Shown in pieces: positions 12,045-22,289 of a stretch of DNA of 64,000 nt. Every line of letters begins with the position of its first letter. The stretch's first letter is position 1. The stretch is from Zhengitettix transpicula (Eukaryota; Arthropoda; Insecta; Orthoptera; Tetrigidae). The translations under genes and the position numbers were made by a program. A model generated the notes under the pieces. That model was given only the letters and a program-made list of their open reading frames with translations, had not been told where the DNA came from and made no database searches. Location of the stretch: contig CM073590.1 in NCBI GenBank assembly GCA_037074705.1, forward strand, positions 167,212,746-167,276,745, given 5' to 3'.

Positions 12045-13480
12045 AATCATCACTTTACCATCTCTACGTAGCGGCCCTTCCGCTGTATACCCACAATTCT
12101 GTGTATCACGCTCGAGAATGGGAAGCATTTGTTTTACACGGATCCAAATAACAAAAATACCGCGTCGTACTTATTACCTCTGAAACACTATTTTATTAGT
12201 TATTTTACTGCATGGCCAACGCATTAACCTGTAACGACGTCAAATGTTCCTCGTTCGTGCAGCACGACAATGGTGTGTTGTTGAAGCTTCCCCTTGTTCG
12301 GAGACGGTGCACAAAGGCTCGTTAACATAATTGATTGTCACCGGCATGGGGTGAAGATGAGAAGGGGCGGATGAGAGCAACAGAGAGAAATGAATCCGAG
12401 TCGCACGAGTTTTGTTGACATCTATCAGCTGGTACTTCGAGCCTTGGCTCAGTAATTCCGGAGGACAATTAGTCCGCAAGTGCCCGGAGGTAGATAACAA
12501 AACTTAAGTTCTTTGCTGTTTTAGATAAACTGTGCATCGGTGAACGGGAAATAGTGGTTACGGTTGCGAGGTGGAAAAAAAACCTACAGGTTACTAAACA
12601 ATTTGTCAGATTTTGGATTTATTCGGGTTCACACGATGTGTTTAAAATAATAATTTCGGGTAAATTTGATTAAAATAGGAGTTCCCATCATCCAAGCGTT
12701 ACTAGGTTTCTAGGAGACTAGATAATTATTGTATTAAATTTCAAATTGAAGTGCAGTAAATATAAACAAAATTCCACTTTAATGGCAATTAACGCAATAT
12801 TCAGAAACCTTAGTGTCTTTTATTATAGCTGTATTACAAATTCACCGATGACATAGTGTAGAACCTTTGACCAGCAGCTGAAGCGCGCCAAAGATAACTT
12901 CAGATGAATGTCAAGATCACAACCGATTTGTTTAGACTGTGTCCGTGAGACGTTTTAGAATTGGTTGATTTCTCTCTGAAACGACTTCAGTGCTGTTTAC
13001 AACTTGTTGCAGAGGGTTCCCTCATAATCTCCTCGTTGCGTATTCGCTGCAAGGAAACCACCGCATAGTAGTGTTGACTTGATGACATTCCTTTATTTGT
13101 GATGCAGATAGAAAGTATCAGCTGTTCCGCCACGTGGCATCTGTCCAACAACATGCCTGGAGTCTCCCAGTGCTTTTTTTTCTTCTTGTTATTCCCTGTA
13201 GTCAGTCTCTTTTGTTGTCCGGGCCTTTGTTTGGGCGCAAGCATTCCAGACGCTGAAATTGCCGCTCATTTTCATATTTTCGTCGAAACAACTTTTATCG
13301 TGCCGCGAGATAAAACTTCCATGCCAGTTTTGTATTTCTTTTTCCTTCTCAAAACGCCAGGAGCACGGCTGTATAATTTTAAAGGGAAGATGATATCGGT
13401 ACGAACAATCTCACCAAACCAACTAATATTACTTTTCTGGAGACTCTTAATTACAAATTGCATTGTATGATACGTTGTGA
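12045..13480. other. possible intron; no exon recognised
   Basis: If the flanking candidate exons are real, this 1.4 kb is their intron. It holds no transposon that can be recognised. Open frames on both strands (12240-12500, 12987-13470) overlap one another and have no family resemblance. The base composition is mixed, with 13099-13380 somewhat pyrimidine-rich. Confidence 0.3.
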
Positions 13481-13484
13481 ATAG

Positions 13485-13559
13485 TCAAGATGGTTCCATT
13501 AGAAGGAAACTTGAATATAATGTGGCCTAAGCTTTGTTTGTTGTTTTCATTCCTAGCTT
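13485..13559 (+). CDS. candidate first coding exon with signal-peptide-like start
   Basis: A start in strong context (TCAAGATGG, ATG at 13490) opens MVPLEGNLNI and then MWPKLCLLFSFLA. The second part has the shape of a secretion signal: a short basic start, a hydrophobic core rich in L and F, and a small residue at the end. The frame runs into GTAAGT at 13560-13565, a consensus 5' splice donor, leaving 23 codons plus one base. TTGTGAATAG just upstream could act as a weak 3' splice site joining this to the GC-rich segment at 11.74-12.04 kb. If unspliced, the frame continues to 13702 with no recognisable domain. Later exons are not found in the window, so either the introns are very long or the call is wrong. 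The product is unknown. Confidence 0.25.
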
Positions 13560-13709
13560 GTAAGTTTCCAGTGCAACTCTCTCTTACGGGCAATAATACT
13601 GATCGCTACGATGTTATGAGCGACATAAAACTCTTTGTGTGGAAACGTCAGGATTCCTTTGCCGAGCTTGAAATATCAGATATTAATTTAATAAATAAAT
13701 AAAATTTAA

Positions 13710-13815
13710 ACAATGTCAGATAAATTTAATACTTGATTAAACCAAAAAAATTATGGTTATACGACGTTTAGTCCACAATTTTGTGACTTAAGATAAACAC
13801 GTAATGTGCAATTTA

Positions 13816-13865
<50 letters not shown>

Positions 13866-14092
13866 GTGTGTGTGTGCGCGCCACTAAATTATAAGAAATA
13901 ATAATTTACAACCACGGAATGCGTCCTAACCGTCATAGGACGCGGTCCGTGACTGTAAATTCATATTTCTTCTAATTTACGTTCAAAACGGCACGTTACC
14001 TATTTACCTGAAGAAGTTCCAAAAATGAGGACGAAACGTCGTTTGAACTGAATATTTTGGTTTAATTAAGTTATAAATTTTTCTGAAATGTT
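13710..14092. mobile_element. inverted-repeat element with (TA)n and hammerhead-like motif
   Basis: The ends pair: CTTGATTAAACCAAAA (13732-13747) against TTTTGGTTTAATTAAG (14055-14070). Looser pairing extends outward to about 13710 and 14092, giving arms of about 38 bases. The interior contains the (TA)n/(TG)n tract at 13818-13880 and, near the right end, CTGAAGA (14008-14014), AGTTCC...GGAC, GAAAC (14033-14037) and GTC (14038-14040). GTTCAAAAC at 13981-13989 can pair with GTTTGAAC at 14041-14048 around this motif. No protein is encoded. Best guess is a non-autonomous Penelope-like derivative or a MITE. Confidence 0.55.
13818..13880. repeat. (TA)n microsatellite followed by short (TG)n
   Basis: An uninterrupted AT dinucleotide run covers 13818-13862, followed by ACACGTGTGTGTGTGCGCGC. 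It lies inside the inverted-repeat element at 13710-14092. Confidence 0.97.
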
Positions 14093-14462
14093 GGGTGACT
14101 TGTTGTCAAATGATAATCGTCAGATTATATTAAATATCAGACGTTAATGATTTTCAAAAGTGGAAAACATTGTTTATGCATTTTTATCGTAGGACTAAAC
14201 AATCACAGAACCCGAATCACCTACGTGTTTCTTCCTAGACCAAGCCAATTACCCTTCGGTATTGATTTCGTCATGAAACTCTGGATCATTTTCTGATCGG
14301 TTTGAAGAAATGCGATGAGGATGGAAAGAAAATGCTTCGTGTAGACTGCAAGATTTAAAACAAGAGGGTTCCGCCGGGCCAGTATTTTTTTATGTTAAAA
14401 CTGTCAAGTAGTTTCGACACTGCCATTTTTTTTAGCTTTCTTCAGCTTTTGTAAGCCGTTTA

Positions 14463-14674
14463 AAAAATTTACGTCTGATTGAAAATAATGAATAAAAAAG
14501 ATAGCCAATACAGACCAAAAAACTTTTGAGTGTTGTCAACTGACCAGTGCAGTTTTGTTTCTCTGTCTCTTCTTAGCACCTGACGAAAGGCACAAGGATT
14601 CCGGAAACGTCGTGTGGTATTTATATTACACTTTTTTGTCTGTATTGGCTATCTTTCTTATTGATTCTTTTGTA
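14463..14674. repeat. family A repeat, foldback copy with long inverted ends
   Basis: The left end reads ATTTACGTCTGATTGAAAAT and then AAAGATAGCCAATACAGACC (to 14517). The right end (14632-14667) is its reverse complement, GTCTGTATTGGCTATCTTTC with short extensions. Between them is the family A core in reverse orientation, CACCTGACGAAAGGCACAAG...GGAAACGTCGTGTGG. The element is therefore a hairpin with arms of about 33 bases. The core holds CTGACGA (14580-14586), GAAAC (14604-14608) and GTC (14609-14611), with GCAC before and GTGT after able to pair. Confidence 0.8.
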
Positions 14675-14679
14675 AGCAG

Positions 14680-16280
14680 TATCAATTTATGAGGATTCTC
14701 GAGAACTAAAAAATGCCTGCGAGCCACCTGTTGATCCTTGATCCGATGTTCTCGTGTAATTCATCACCTGGAACGTGTCTACCTCACGTTCCAAGAATTC
14801 TGTTAATAATTTTCTGAAACTATTTGCTTTAACTTAACTACCAAGACTTCGAATTCGCTCAAGACTCTGGCTGGCTTAAACACCAAAACAAAGTTAGTCT
14901 GTTGCGTAGTTGCTACTTTCTCTCCAAACATTAGATAAGATATTTGTAATGGTAGCGTGAAGTTTTGCTTCGTGGCTGCCGTATCGCCGAACTGAACTGT
15001 GCATACGAAAACATCGCTTATATTAACCTTTCCCTCAATCACTTTCAGCTAGAATCTCAGTTTCACTGATACGCATCCAGGACTGTGTCGATAAAATAAA
15101 TAAAAATATTTGTTAGACACTGCGCCCAGGCTAGCATAAATAGGTTGGAAAATGGTCTATCATTACGTGTACTGCTTTAGAGGAAAACTATTCATAGGTT
15201 ACATATTATTTGCTAACAACACTTTTTATATTTGCTCAGAAAATAATTTCTGTATTTCAATTTTTAAAGGATATTGTTCATCCGTAGTTTGGTTACATCC
15301 CCTCCAAAAATTAGTTCATTTTTGTAAAAATTCAAAATATTTTTTGTTTACTGAACCGGACCCTTAAATTTTAATAAAAGTGAAAATGAAAATATAATAA
15401 GTCTAATTGGAAATATAATAAATAATAAGATAATGACAGACAAATGACACAAACTGAAGTGATGATGATAAATGCCACTATTTCATTGGTATTTATATCG
15501 TCAGTTCATTTTGGCTATTTTGTCTTATTATTTTAATAAATGTATTTTAACACATTCTTTACCAACTATCAATAATTCAATATTAGTCATTCCTGAGTTA
15601 TATTTCCAATTTATATATTATTTTACGTAATACAGTTAAGATTGATACATTATTCATATAAAACAAGTATGTCTCTTGTCGACTTATTAATATTTGAAGA
15701 AGTCTGAATCATGGTTTAAATTTTCAGACGAATATGGGAAAAATCGCAAGATCTTTTGTTTTTGAAGTTTTAATCCTAGAAGGATTTTAACTTTAATTAC
15801 TGGTCCCCTTATCTCATTATTATTATTATTACTTGAACTTTAGGGCAAAATTTATTTTTAAACCACCAGCGAAAATTAAACTTAAGGTTTTATGAAGAGC
15901 AGACATGAAGCAAACGTGTAAATAATTCATTAAAGAGTATGAAAATGGAAATTAAGGAATTGTAGAAAAATAGGAGACGACCGATGTTCACAAATTAAAT
16001 TAAATAAAAGAAAAAAAGGTTGGGATGAGGCCGAGGTTAAAAAATCTGTAAAGTTTTCTCGTTGGTTGTCCATATTTTACAGGAAACTGTTGGAATTTAA
16101 AAAATCATTACGGTTTGCGTAAAGTAAGTAGAAATATTCCAGACAAGAATAAAGAGAATCATATTGTGAATATCAAGACGATATGGGTGATAGGCATTGC
16201 CAATTTTTAGGCTGCGAAAGAAACTCAACACAAGTTTTCCTTAGCGAGTTCGTCGCTTGTTCGGTGTGTCCGCTCCTTCG
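14680..16280. other. unassigned AT-rich DNA
   Basis: No gene is recognised. The open frames at 14803-15042 (minus) and 15152-15367 (plus) have no known domain or splice context and are left uncalled. Confidence 0.5.
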
Positions 16281-16284
16281 TTTA

Positions 16285-16365
16285 TTGAATCACCAAGGAT
16301 TGCAGAAACGTTGAGCAGTATTTAATTATTACTTATTTTGTCTGATTTATCTAATGAGCATATTT
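16285..16365 (-). repeat. diverged fragment of family A
   Basis: Read on the plus strand, CACCAAGGATTGCAGAAACG, TTGAGCAGTATTTAATTATT and TTTTGTCTGATTTATCTAAT match in order the reverse complement of the family A core and end (AAGGATTCCAGAAACGTTGT, GGTATTTATATTACA, TTGTCTGTATTGGCTATC). The CTGANGA part is lost. Confidence 0.45.
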
Positions 16366-17466
16366 TTAACACAGACGTTTTATATTTTAAAATACCAGCA
16401 TTCTTTATTCAAAAATGTAATTAATTTTTTCGTAAATATTTTCTTATAACTCTGGCCCTTAAAAATTGTTCTCGCGATCTTGAAACAACACGTTATGCCA
16501 AAAGTATCGATAACAATATGTAGGAAATTCGGCACTTTCAAAGGTTTTTGGCTGAATATATAGTAAAAAAACAGGATCTGGTTTAATTTATATCTCCTTT
16601 TAATCTGAAAATATAAATGAAGTTATCAGGATGTTAATTTATTTTGAAACTACAACAAATTTGAAGAGCTTTTATTTTTCCTTTAATCTATCTGGTTGTA
16701 GTTTTAAGTTGTAATTTAAAAAAATATATATTTTAATACACAAGTATGTGTAATTTGTTTAGAAAACTGTACTTTTAGTCCTTGATGAACATTTAGGTAT
16801 AGAAATGGTTGTAGGAAAAAATAATCTCTGCGAGGAGCTACCAATAATAGTGTTTTCTGCAACACGGTTTCGCGGCTAATTTTTACCGTTGTTGTTTGCG
16901 GATTTGTTATCAGGACGGCCGGCCACTGACTCTAGGGAACACCCCCCCTTTTTTTCCCTGTAGTGCTTTAGCGTGACGTAAGTGCGCCTGGGACTATGTA
17001 ATTAGCGTGTCAACAAACTCCGCACTTGTCTTTCACTCCTGGACTACGCGATTGCGTGCATCAGACCCCGTATTTTGAGTGAAGAGAGGCACAAATTACA
17101 TCACGTCAATGGTCGTCGCACAGTAGCCATAAGGATACGAACTTTGTCCAGTCCTTCGGTAGACGAATCCGTAAATATAAACACCCACATAAATCCAAAT
17201 ATAATAGAATTTATTATGACAAGGAATAATTTTTTTTAGATGCAACCAGAGTAATGTATTTATCAGAGTAACCACCATAGTTATCCTCTCGCCTTAATTG
17301 AGCGACTTAGACAGCATCGGCAATCGCACATCATTTAGCAATATTGAAGGGTGCTTAAAGTGTGTCTCTACTATCCGGACTTGTGTGACAGATGGGCAAA
17401 CCGGATAATAAAAGTCCGATACTAGAGAATCCTATAAATATTCAGTATTGATATTTATCTGACATG

Positions 17467-17608
17467 TAATAAAATAAATATATTAGCAAAACAAAAGGTT
17501 TTATAACTGACATGATCCAAAATTAGGGACGAAACGTCTTGCCCTAATTTTATTAATTGCATTGTAAATTATAAAACCTTTTCTGTTTGGCCATGATATT
17601 TATTTATA
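17467..17608. mobile_element. small inverted-repeat element around a GGACGAAACGTC core
   Basis: AAAAGGTTTTATAA (17493-17506) is exactly complementary to TTATAAAACCTTTT (17569-17582). Looser pairing continues outward (AATAAATATATTAGCAAAAC against the segment ending TTTGGCCATGATATTTATTT), giving arms of about 40 bases and a total length of about 140. The centre is CTGACATGATCC AAAATTA GGGAC GAAAC GTC, a damaged version of the motif at 14008-14040. It contains no coding capacity. Confidence 0.65.
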
Positions 17609-17609
17609 A

Positions 17610-18780
17610 TACGCAGGTTCTGCCAATAAAAACACCTGTGACACACGATATATGAGGCGGCAGGTCTCTAATAGATTTTCTTCTCCCTCTAGTTTTTAAA
17701 TAAAGTGTCACATTTTCACAATATTACTTTACATTGCAGAATAAGGAATTTTTCTCGTTCGACAAGAGAATGTTAATTACGCTCTAGACTGTATTTTGCG
17801 GTTCGTCGATACTTGAAATAAATTGTTATTGACAATTTGACGCAATCCGATTATTCGTGAATCGTTTCGCGTAATACTGCATTACAAGAAGCTGTGCCGA
17901 AGTGCGAGTACGTTGAGTTAAACAGATCCTGGAGTATTTAAGCGTGTGTCAGCGAATCTTCTAGACTCAGAGTGACCAGTTTTGTTTATAAATTTATAGC
18001 AATGTCAACATCGACGATTTTTTCTCTCGCCTGTAAATTTACAAAATGAATCTTGCTCTGACCTAGAATCAAATTTGCATTCTCTGAGCATCCCATTAAA
18101 CAGCAATTAGATTACGCAGGCAATCCTATCTTGCAAATAACCATTAATATAAAGCAAATATAGTATGTTACTTACAAATTAAATAAAAAATTGTACCGTC
18201 CTCCCTATTAATATGTTAAAGCAACACTAAGTTGTTTAAGGATCCGAAAGAAAAGGCAAATCGAAAATATCTACATGCTCCAAAATAATACTCTGAAATA
18301 CAAATGTTTATACATACGAAATGGACTATGCTGATAATCTCATGATCTAAGTTTTGTAATAAAAATAAATAAAAGGTTAGTTGTCATAGTGCTCCATAAT
18401 AATAATATTTATTAAGGGCATTCTTTACTGTGGCACGCGTCAGCCGTGAACATGTGTGGCGCAGATTCATGGAGTGGAGGCAGCGCGGAGTAAAGACATA
18501 GACAACACTAGGCGCTTAAATCTTTGTTCGAAAAGCAAACCCTAAAGTTAATAATTGTTTTCATTCCCGAATGAAGGATGGATAACCTATTATTTATAAA
18601 TATTTACAGACTTGTAACGACTTGTTTAAATTTGGGTAAAACGTTGTATAAATATTTCAGTATTTTCAACAGACTTCTTGTATTTTGTATGTGTAGGAAA
18701 TCACTTCGCACTATTAGGAAATTCTTCTCTCACGTGAGATATTGGCTTCCCCGCCGCGCAGCAGCTGCATTCGGAGATCA
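17610..18780. other. unassigned AT-rich DNA
   Basis: No gene or repeat is recognised. A moderately GC-richer patch at 18425-18500 has no coding resemblance. Confidence 0.5.
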
Positions 18781-18953
18781 GCTGTTCTATATATAGCTCC
18801 CACGCATCGATCACACCTGGATTTGCAGTCCCCATGCTGCTTGTGAAGTACACACTCCAAACACCTGCCACAATTACTGTTAAACGAGGCCAATCAGGGT
18901 CAAGTGCGGCTCCCCTGCTTGATGGTAAATATCACGTTGGTCGGTTCGATTGA
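18781..18953 (+). promoter_or_regulatory. weak candidate promoter with short ORF
   Basis: GCAGCAGCTGCATTCGGAGA is followed by TTCTATATATAGCTCC, a TATA-like box near 18788. About 35 bases later GCAGTCCCC could act as an initiator, and an ATG at 18834 opens a 39-codon frame ending at 18953. The frame (MLLVKYTLQTPATITVKRG and onward) matches no family known to me, and a possible donor GTAAAT lies within it. It could be a chance arrangement. Confidence 0.15.
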
Positions 18954-19687
18954 CAGTTGCCTCTGGAGCCACTTCGCAGTTGCCTAAGAATAGCGCTTAT
19001 TACCAGGAGAACGCTCTTAACGACGGCTTTTCAACTACCTAGGATGCGAAACTACCGGTATTTGTGTTCGTTCTTCCAACAATGACGTCTTTATGCGACG
19101 TGAATGAGCTTGTTTGGCTTTCGGCACACATCTTGCTGAAATGTGTTCGAAATATTGTTTACATGTTAAGAAAAATACATAGTTTCGTACGAATTTAATT
19201 TTTCAGGTATTGTCTGAACTTTGCTGTAAAATTAAATAAAGAAATCTACATTTTTTCCTAGGACGCATGGATTTAAATCTGATGATCGACTTGGTGCGGC
19301 CTGATCGTTATCGAACGTTTCCCCGAATTGGAGAGATTTATCAAGTAAAACTGGAAGTGAAAATAGCAATGCGGCGTCTTGTCAAATTTGAGATTGAATT
19401 TTAAGTGCGAACCGTATGAAATAATTAACCAGTAAATGTTGCGTCTAAAATAATTTTAAACTTCGCGCTCGTTTTACTGTCAGTTATCTGAATAATGATG
19501 AAAAAATATGACATTTGCTCTAATATGAATAAATAAATATACAGCGTTGAGTTAGAAAACCGTTATTAACTAAAAATTAAAAAACTACGTTTTGTTCTCT
19601 TTTAGGACCTCGTCAGGTTTATTCTAAATTTTAGAACTTAATAAAGACGTAAGTACTATAGAGGTTTTAAATAACAATTTAAAAAAT

Positions 19688-19842
19688 AGTAATGATAAGA
19701 AAGATAGCCAAATTCAGACAAAAGAAGAGGTGATTTTAATAACATACTACGTTTCTGGAAGCCTTATTATTTTCTTCAGATGCTAAGTAAACTAAAAAAC
19801 TGAAGAGCCTAGAGCGACACAACTGTACAAGTCAGTTGACAG
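19688..19842 (+). repeat. family A short interspersed repeat, copy 4
   Basis: GATAAGAAAGATAGCCAAAT, TCAGACAAAAGAAGAGGTGA, CTACGTTTCTGGAAGCCTTA, TTTTCTTCAGATGCTAAGTA, and GAGCCTAGAGCGACACAACT followed by CAAGTCAGTTGACAGACT follow the family order. A small duplication (CTAAAAAACTGAAGAGCC) sits in the middle. The minus-strand core reads CATCTGAAGAAAAT...CCAGAAACGTAG. Confidence 0.75.
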
Positions 19843-19919
19843 ACTTAATTTTTTTCATTTTTTCATTACGAAATATTTAAATAATTTAATATAATTTACA
19901 TTAATGTATATTATTCAAG

Positions 19920-20060
19920 AAAAAAAATACTTGCAAGGTTTTGCTGCCTTGCATGTTACGCCGAAGTGAAACTCATTGTCTCACTTAACTGTCATGTAAG
20001 AGTTTCATTTCGGTTGTAACAAGCAAAGCAGCAAAACCTTGCCTCTAATTTTTTTTTTGT
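19920..20060. repeat. near-perfect foldback hairpin
   Basis: GCAAGGTTTTGCTGCCTTGC and its continuation (19933-19977) pair with 19998-20042, which ends AAAGCAGCAAAACCTTGC. Only a handful of mismatches occur across about 45 bases, with a loop of about 20. A and T runs outside extend the pairing to about 19920 and 20060. It is either a tiny foldback transposon or a hairpin RNA precursor; no second copy was seen in the window. Confidence 0.85.
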
Positions 20061-20949
20061 ATAATTTATATACGTAATTGTAAGTAAAATTAAAATATAC
20101 AAATGTTTTGTAATTATTTTTTAAAAAACTTTATAAACACTTATGTTGTTAATTTCCAAATTGTAGATTAAACTTGAAGACTTTTCTGAATAATTTCTGT
20201 CCCACTACATTAACAATTCTTTAAGTTTCAATTTTTTTAGTATAGTTTTGATTTTTTTTATCTGATATGTTCTCAGACCTGCGCCATGGATCTAGCGCAT
20301 TCTCCGCAAAGTTCATTGACCTAGTATAGAATATTTGCTTGTTTTTAAGAAGGATAAAAATAGGTAATATGAAGTGACAAATGGACATGACGAAGAACGG
20401 AATATTAAAGAAAAAAAACTATAATAAGCTACATCGAAACGTTTCTAATAAGGAACTATGAGACTGGTAATTATAATCATAACTCTATTAAGTAAGATTT
20501 TGATTTAATGATGAAATTAGTGTAATTGTATTTACATTTTTGAGTTATCACTGACATTTCTTTAGTTCAAAGGAGATGATGATCTTGGTTCCGGAAAAAT
20601 AGTGACAAATCTAAAATTTATGTATGTAAATACAATCAATTAATTTTAATTGTTTCCTGCTGACATCTGTATTTTAGGGATATCAAAGTTACGGTTTTCC
20701 TGTGATTTTAAGATCCCAACGATAATACTCTCAAAATTAGACTGCGTAGGAATGGAGGATTTAAATCTGATATTGATCTTTTCCCCGCACGTGTAGGGTT
20801 TTACAGCAATCAGCAAGCAGCTTTTGCACACCTAAAAGTGGTACATCCTTTGCAGATTATCGATTTGCCGAAGCCTCGCTGAAGCGCTTATTATGCTTTC
20901 ACGTGCGGTGCGAACCGGCCAAATAATGGCTACCGGGAAGGCGGTAGAG

Positions 20950-21095
20950 CCCCCAGAGTTAGTAAAAGTTTGGTTTTTTAAATTTCTTATTATTGAGACT
21001 TGATCAATTTTTAATTTTGAAGATGGCAAATATTCGATTGAACCAGGAACTGAACCCGGGTTCCCTGCTATGTACGGAGGTGCTCTCATATACGC
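20950..21095 (-). mobile_element. possible tRNA-derived SINE head
   Basis: On the minus strand, GAGAGCACCTCCGTACATAG, CAGGGAACCCGGG and TTCAGTTCCTGG resemble the D-arm to T-arm part of a tRNA-derived SINE. The B-box-like GGTTCAGTTCC is at 21046-21056. The A box is not clear, and the body after it (TTTAAAAAACCAAACTTTTA and onward) cannot be compared with a second copy. The 85-codon minus-strand open frame over it is probably not a gene. Confidence 0.35.
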
Positions 21096-21220
21096 CGTCG
21101 ATTCTATTTACGACTTAGTAAGAATACTTTTATCATTACCACTTAATCGCGGAAAATTCATTCAAAAACTGAAATATATGTCCCTCCATCCCTCTCTGTT
21201 TCTGTCACTATATTCCATAT

Positions 21221-22204
21221 TGTAATAATTAAATATAATATGAATGTGGCGTTTCTAAATGAAAAAACTTAAGTGAAAACTATTAAACAAGATTTATTAA
21301 CAATTTTAAAACAAGTATAAAATACACAAAATATTTGGGATCTCAGGGTCTTGAACTGGGTTTGATAAATGGCAGAATTTACATAATCAAAATTACATTT
21401 ACTTTTTATGGAAATCAATGCGTCTGAACATAGACGAAATTTGTTGCGGAAGAAATAATACTAAAGATTGAATTTAAACAATTTTAATTTTATCAAGAAT
21501 TAAGGATCTCATTTTATCGATAATTAAATAATTAAAGAACGATCTGACTTTTATCTTTTAAACACGGTTTACAAATGATTTAAAAGTTTTTCTCTACTTA
21601 CGGCCGCCCAGGTCTCTTTTTAGCTTTTCGTGCACAATTTTTGGGGACATCACTGATTCTAAGTACTCACAGACTCTAAATGTTCACAGGCTCTAATTGG
21701 CGTTGTTTGTTATTTGGTTTAATACAAATTGGTTGGTTCTCGATGCTTTACTGCAACCTGGATTTGTAGATCTCGTGACTTTAGTTGAAAATGGACTTCA
21801 TTGGTTTGTCTACGGCCAGCATGATGAATCTACGCTCGACCACCGAATACACACTAGTTGCTCTGTCTCCTTCCCGACTGAATATTGCTTTACTTTTTAA
21901 TGTTTGAAAGCATGTTTGTGACTGGACCACATTCTTTCGTTCTGACTGCCGACTGTAAAACTTTTCGTCTGATCTATTCGCTGTCTGCTGCCCGACTGTA
22001 AAGCTTTCAAACTGCTTGCTGTCCGCTGCCCTACTGAACTGTTCGTCTCGTAAATTTTGAGCGCGTAAAAACCTTCTCGACTGATCAACAATGTTTTCTT
22101 TGCCTTGCCGGTTTGTTGCGGCGTCCGCTCTATATCCACTAATAATGAGTCCTCTACAATTCAACTTTTCAATTAGAACAATGCCTTAATTACCAATTAC
22201 TACA
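21221..22204 (-). mobile_element. solo LTR, family L, copy 1
   Basis: Bounds are TGTAATAATTAAATATAATA at 21221 and ...AATTACTACA ending at 22204, with ATAT directly outside on both sides (21217-21220, 22205-22208). On the minus strand it starts TGTAGTAATTGGTAATTAAG and ends CATATTATATTTAATTATTACA in two steps (CATATTATATTTAATT, then ATTACA), the same 3' end as the LTR at 45524-46690. The shared polyadenylation-side block GGATCTCAGGGTC...ACTGGGTTTGATAAA is at about 21338-21370. The length is 984 bases. Open frames on both strands around 21697-22164 belong to this LTR and are not genes. TG...CA ends and a 4-bp ATAT duplication fit Ty3/Gypsy elements such as 17.6 and 297. Confidence 0.75.
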
Positions 22205-22215
22205 ATATATATATA

Positions 22216-22286
<71 letters not shown>
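22205..22286. repeat. compound (TA)n(CA)n(TA)n microsatellite
   Basis: ATATATATATACTA leads to a CA run (about 22217-22246) and a TA run (to 22286). It begins exactly where the LTR ends. Confidence 0.97.
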
Positions 22287-22288
<2 letters not shown>

Positions 22289-22289
22289 C

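Noticed and set aside
14580..14611. a proven active hammerhead ribozyme
   Set aside because: The core letters fit, but stem II is weak (about two pairs), an extra A follows CTGANGA, and stem III has no loop. It is kept only as a hammerhead-like motif.
21697..22164. overlapping ORFs on both strands as coding sequence
   Set aside because: They sit inside the family L LTR, and LTRs do not encode protein. The composition reflects repeated CTGC/GACTG segments.
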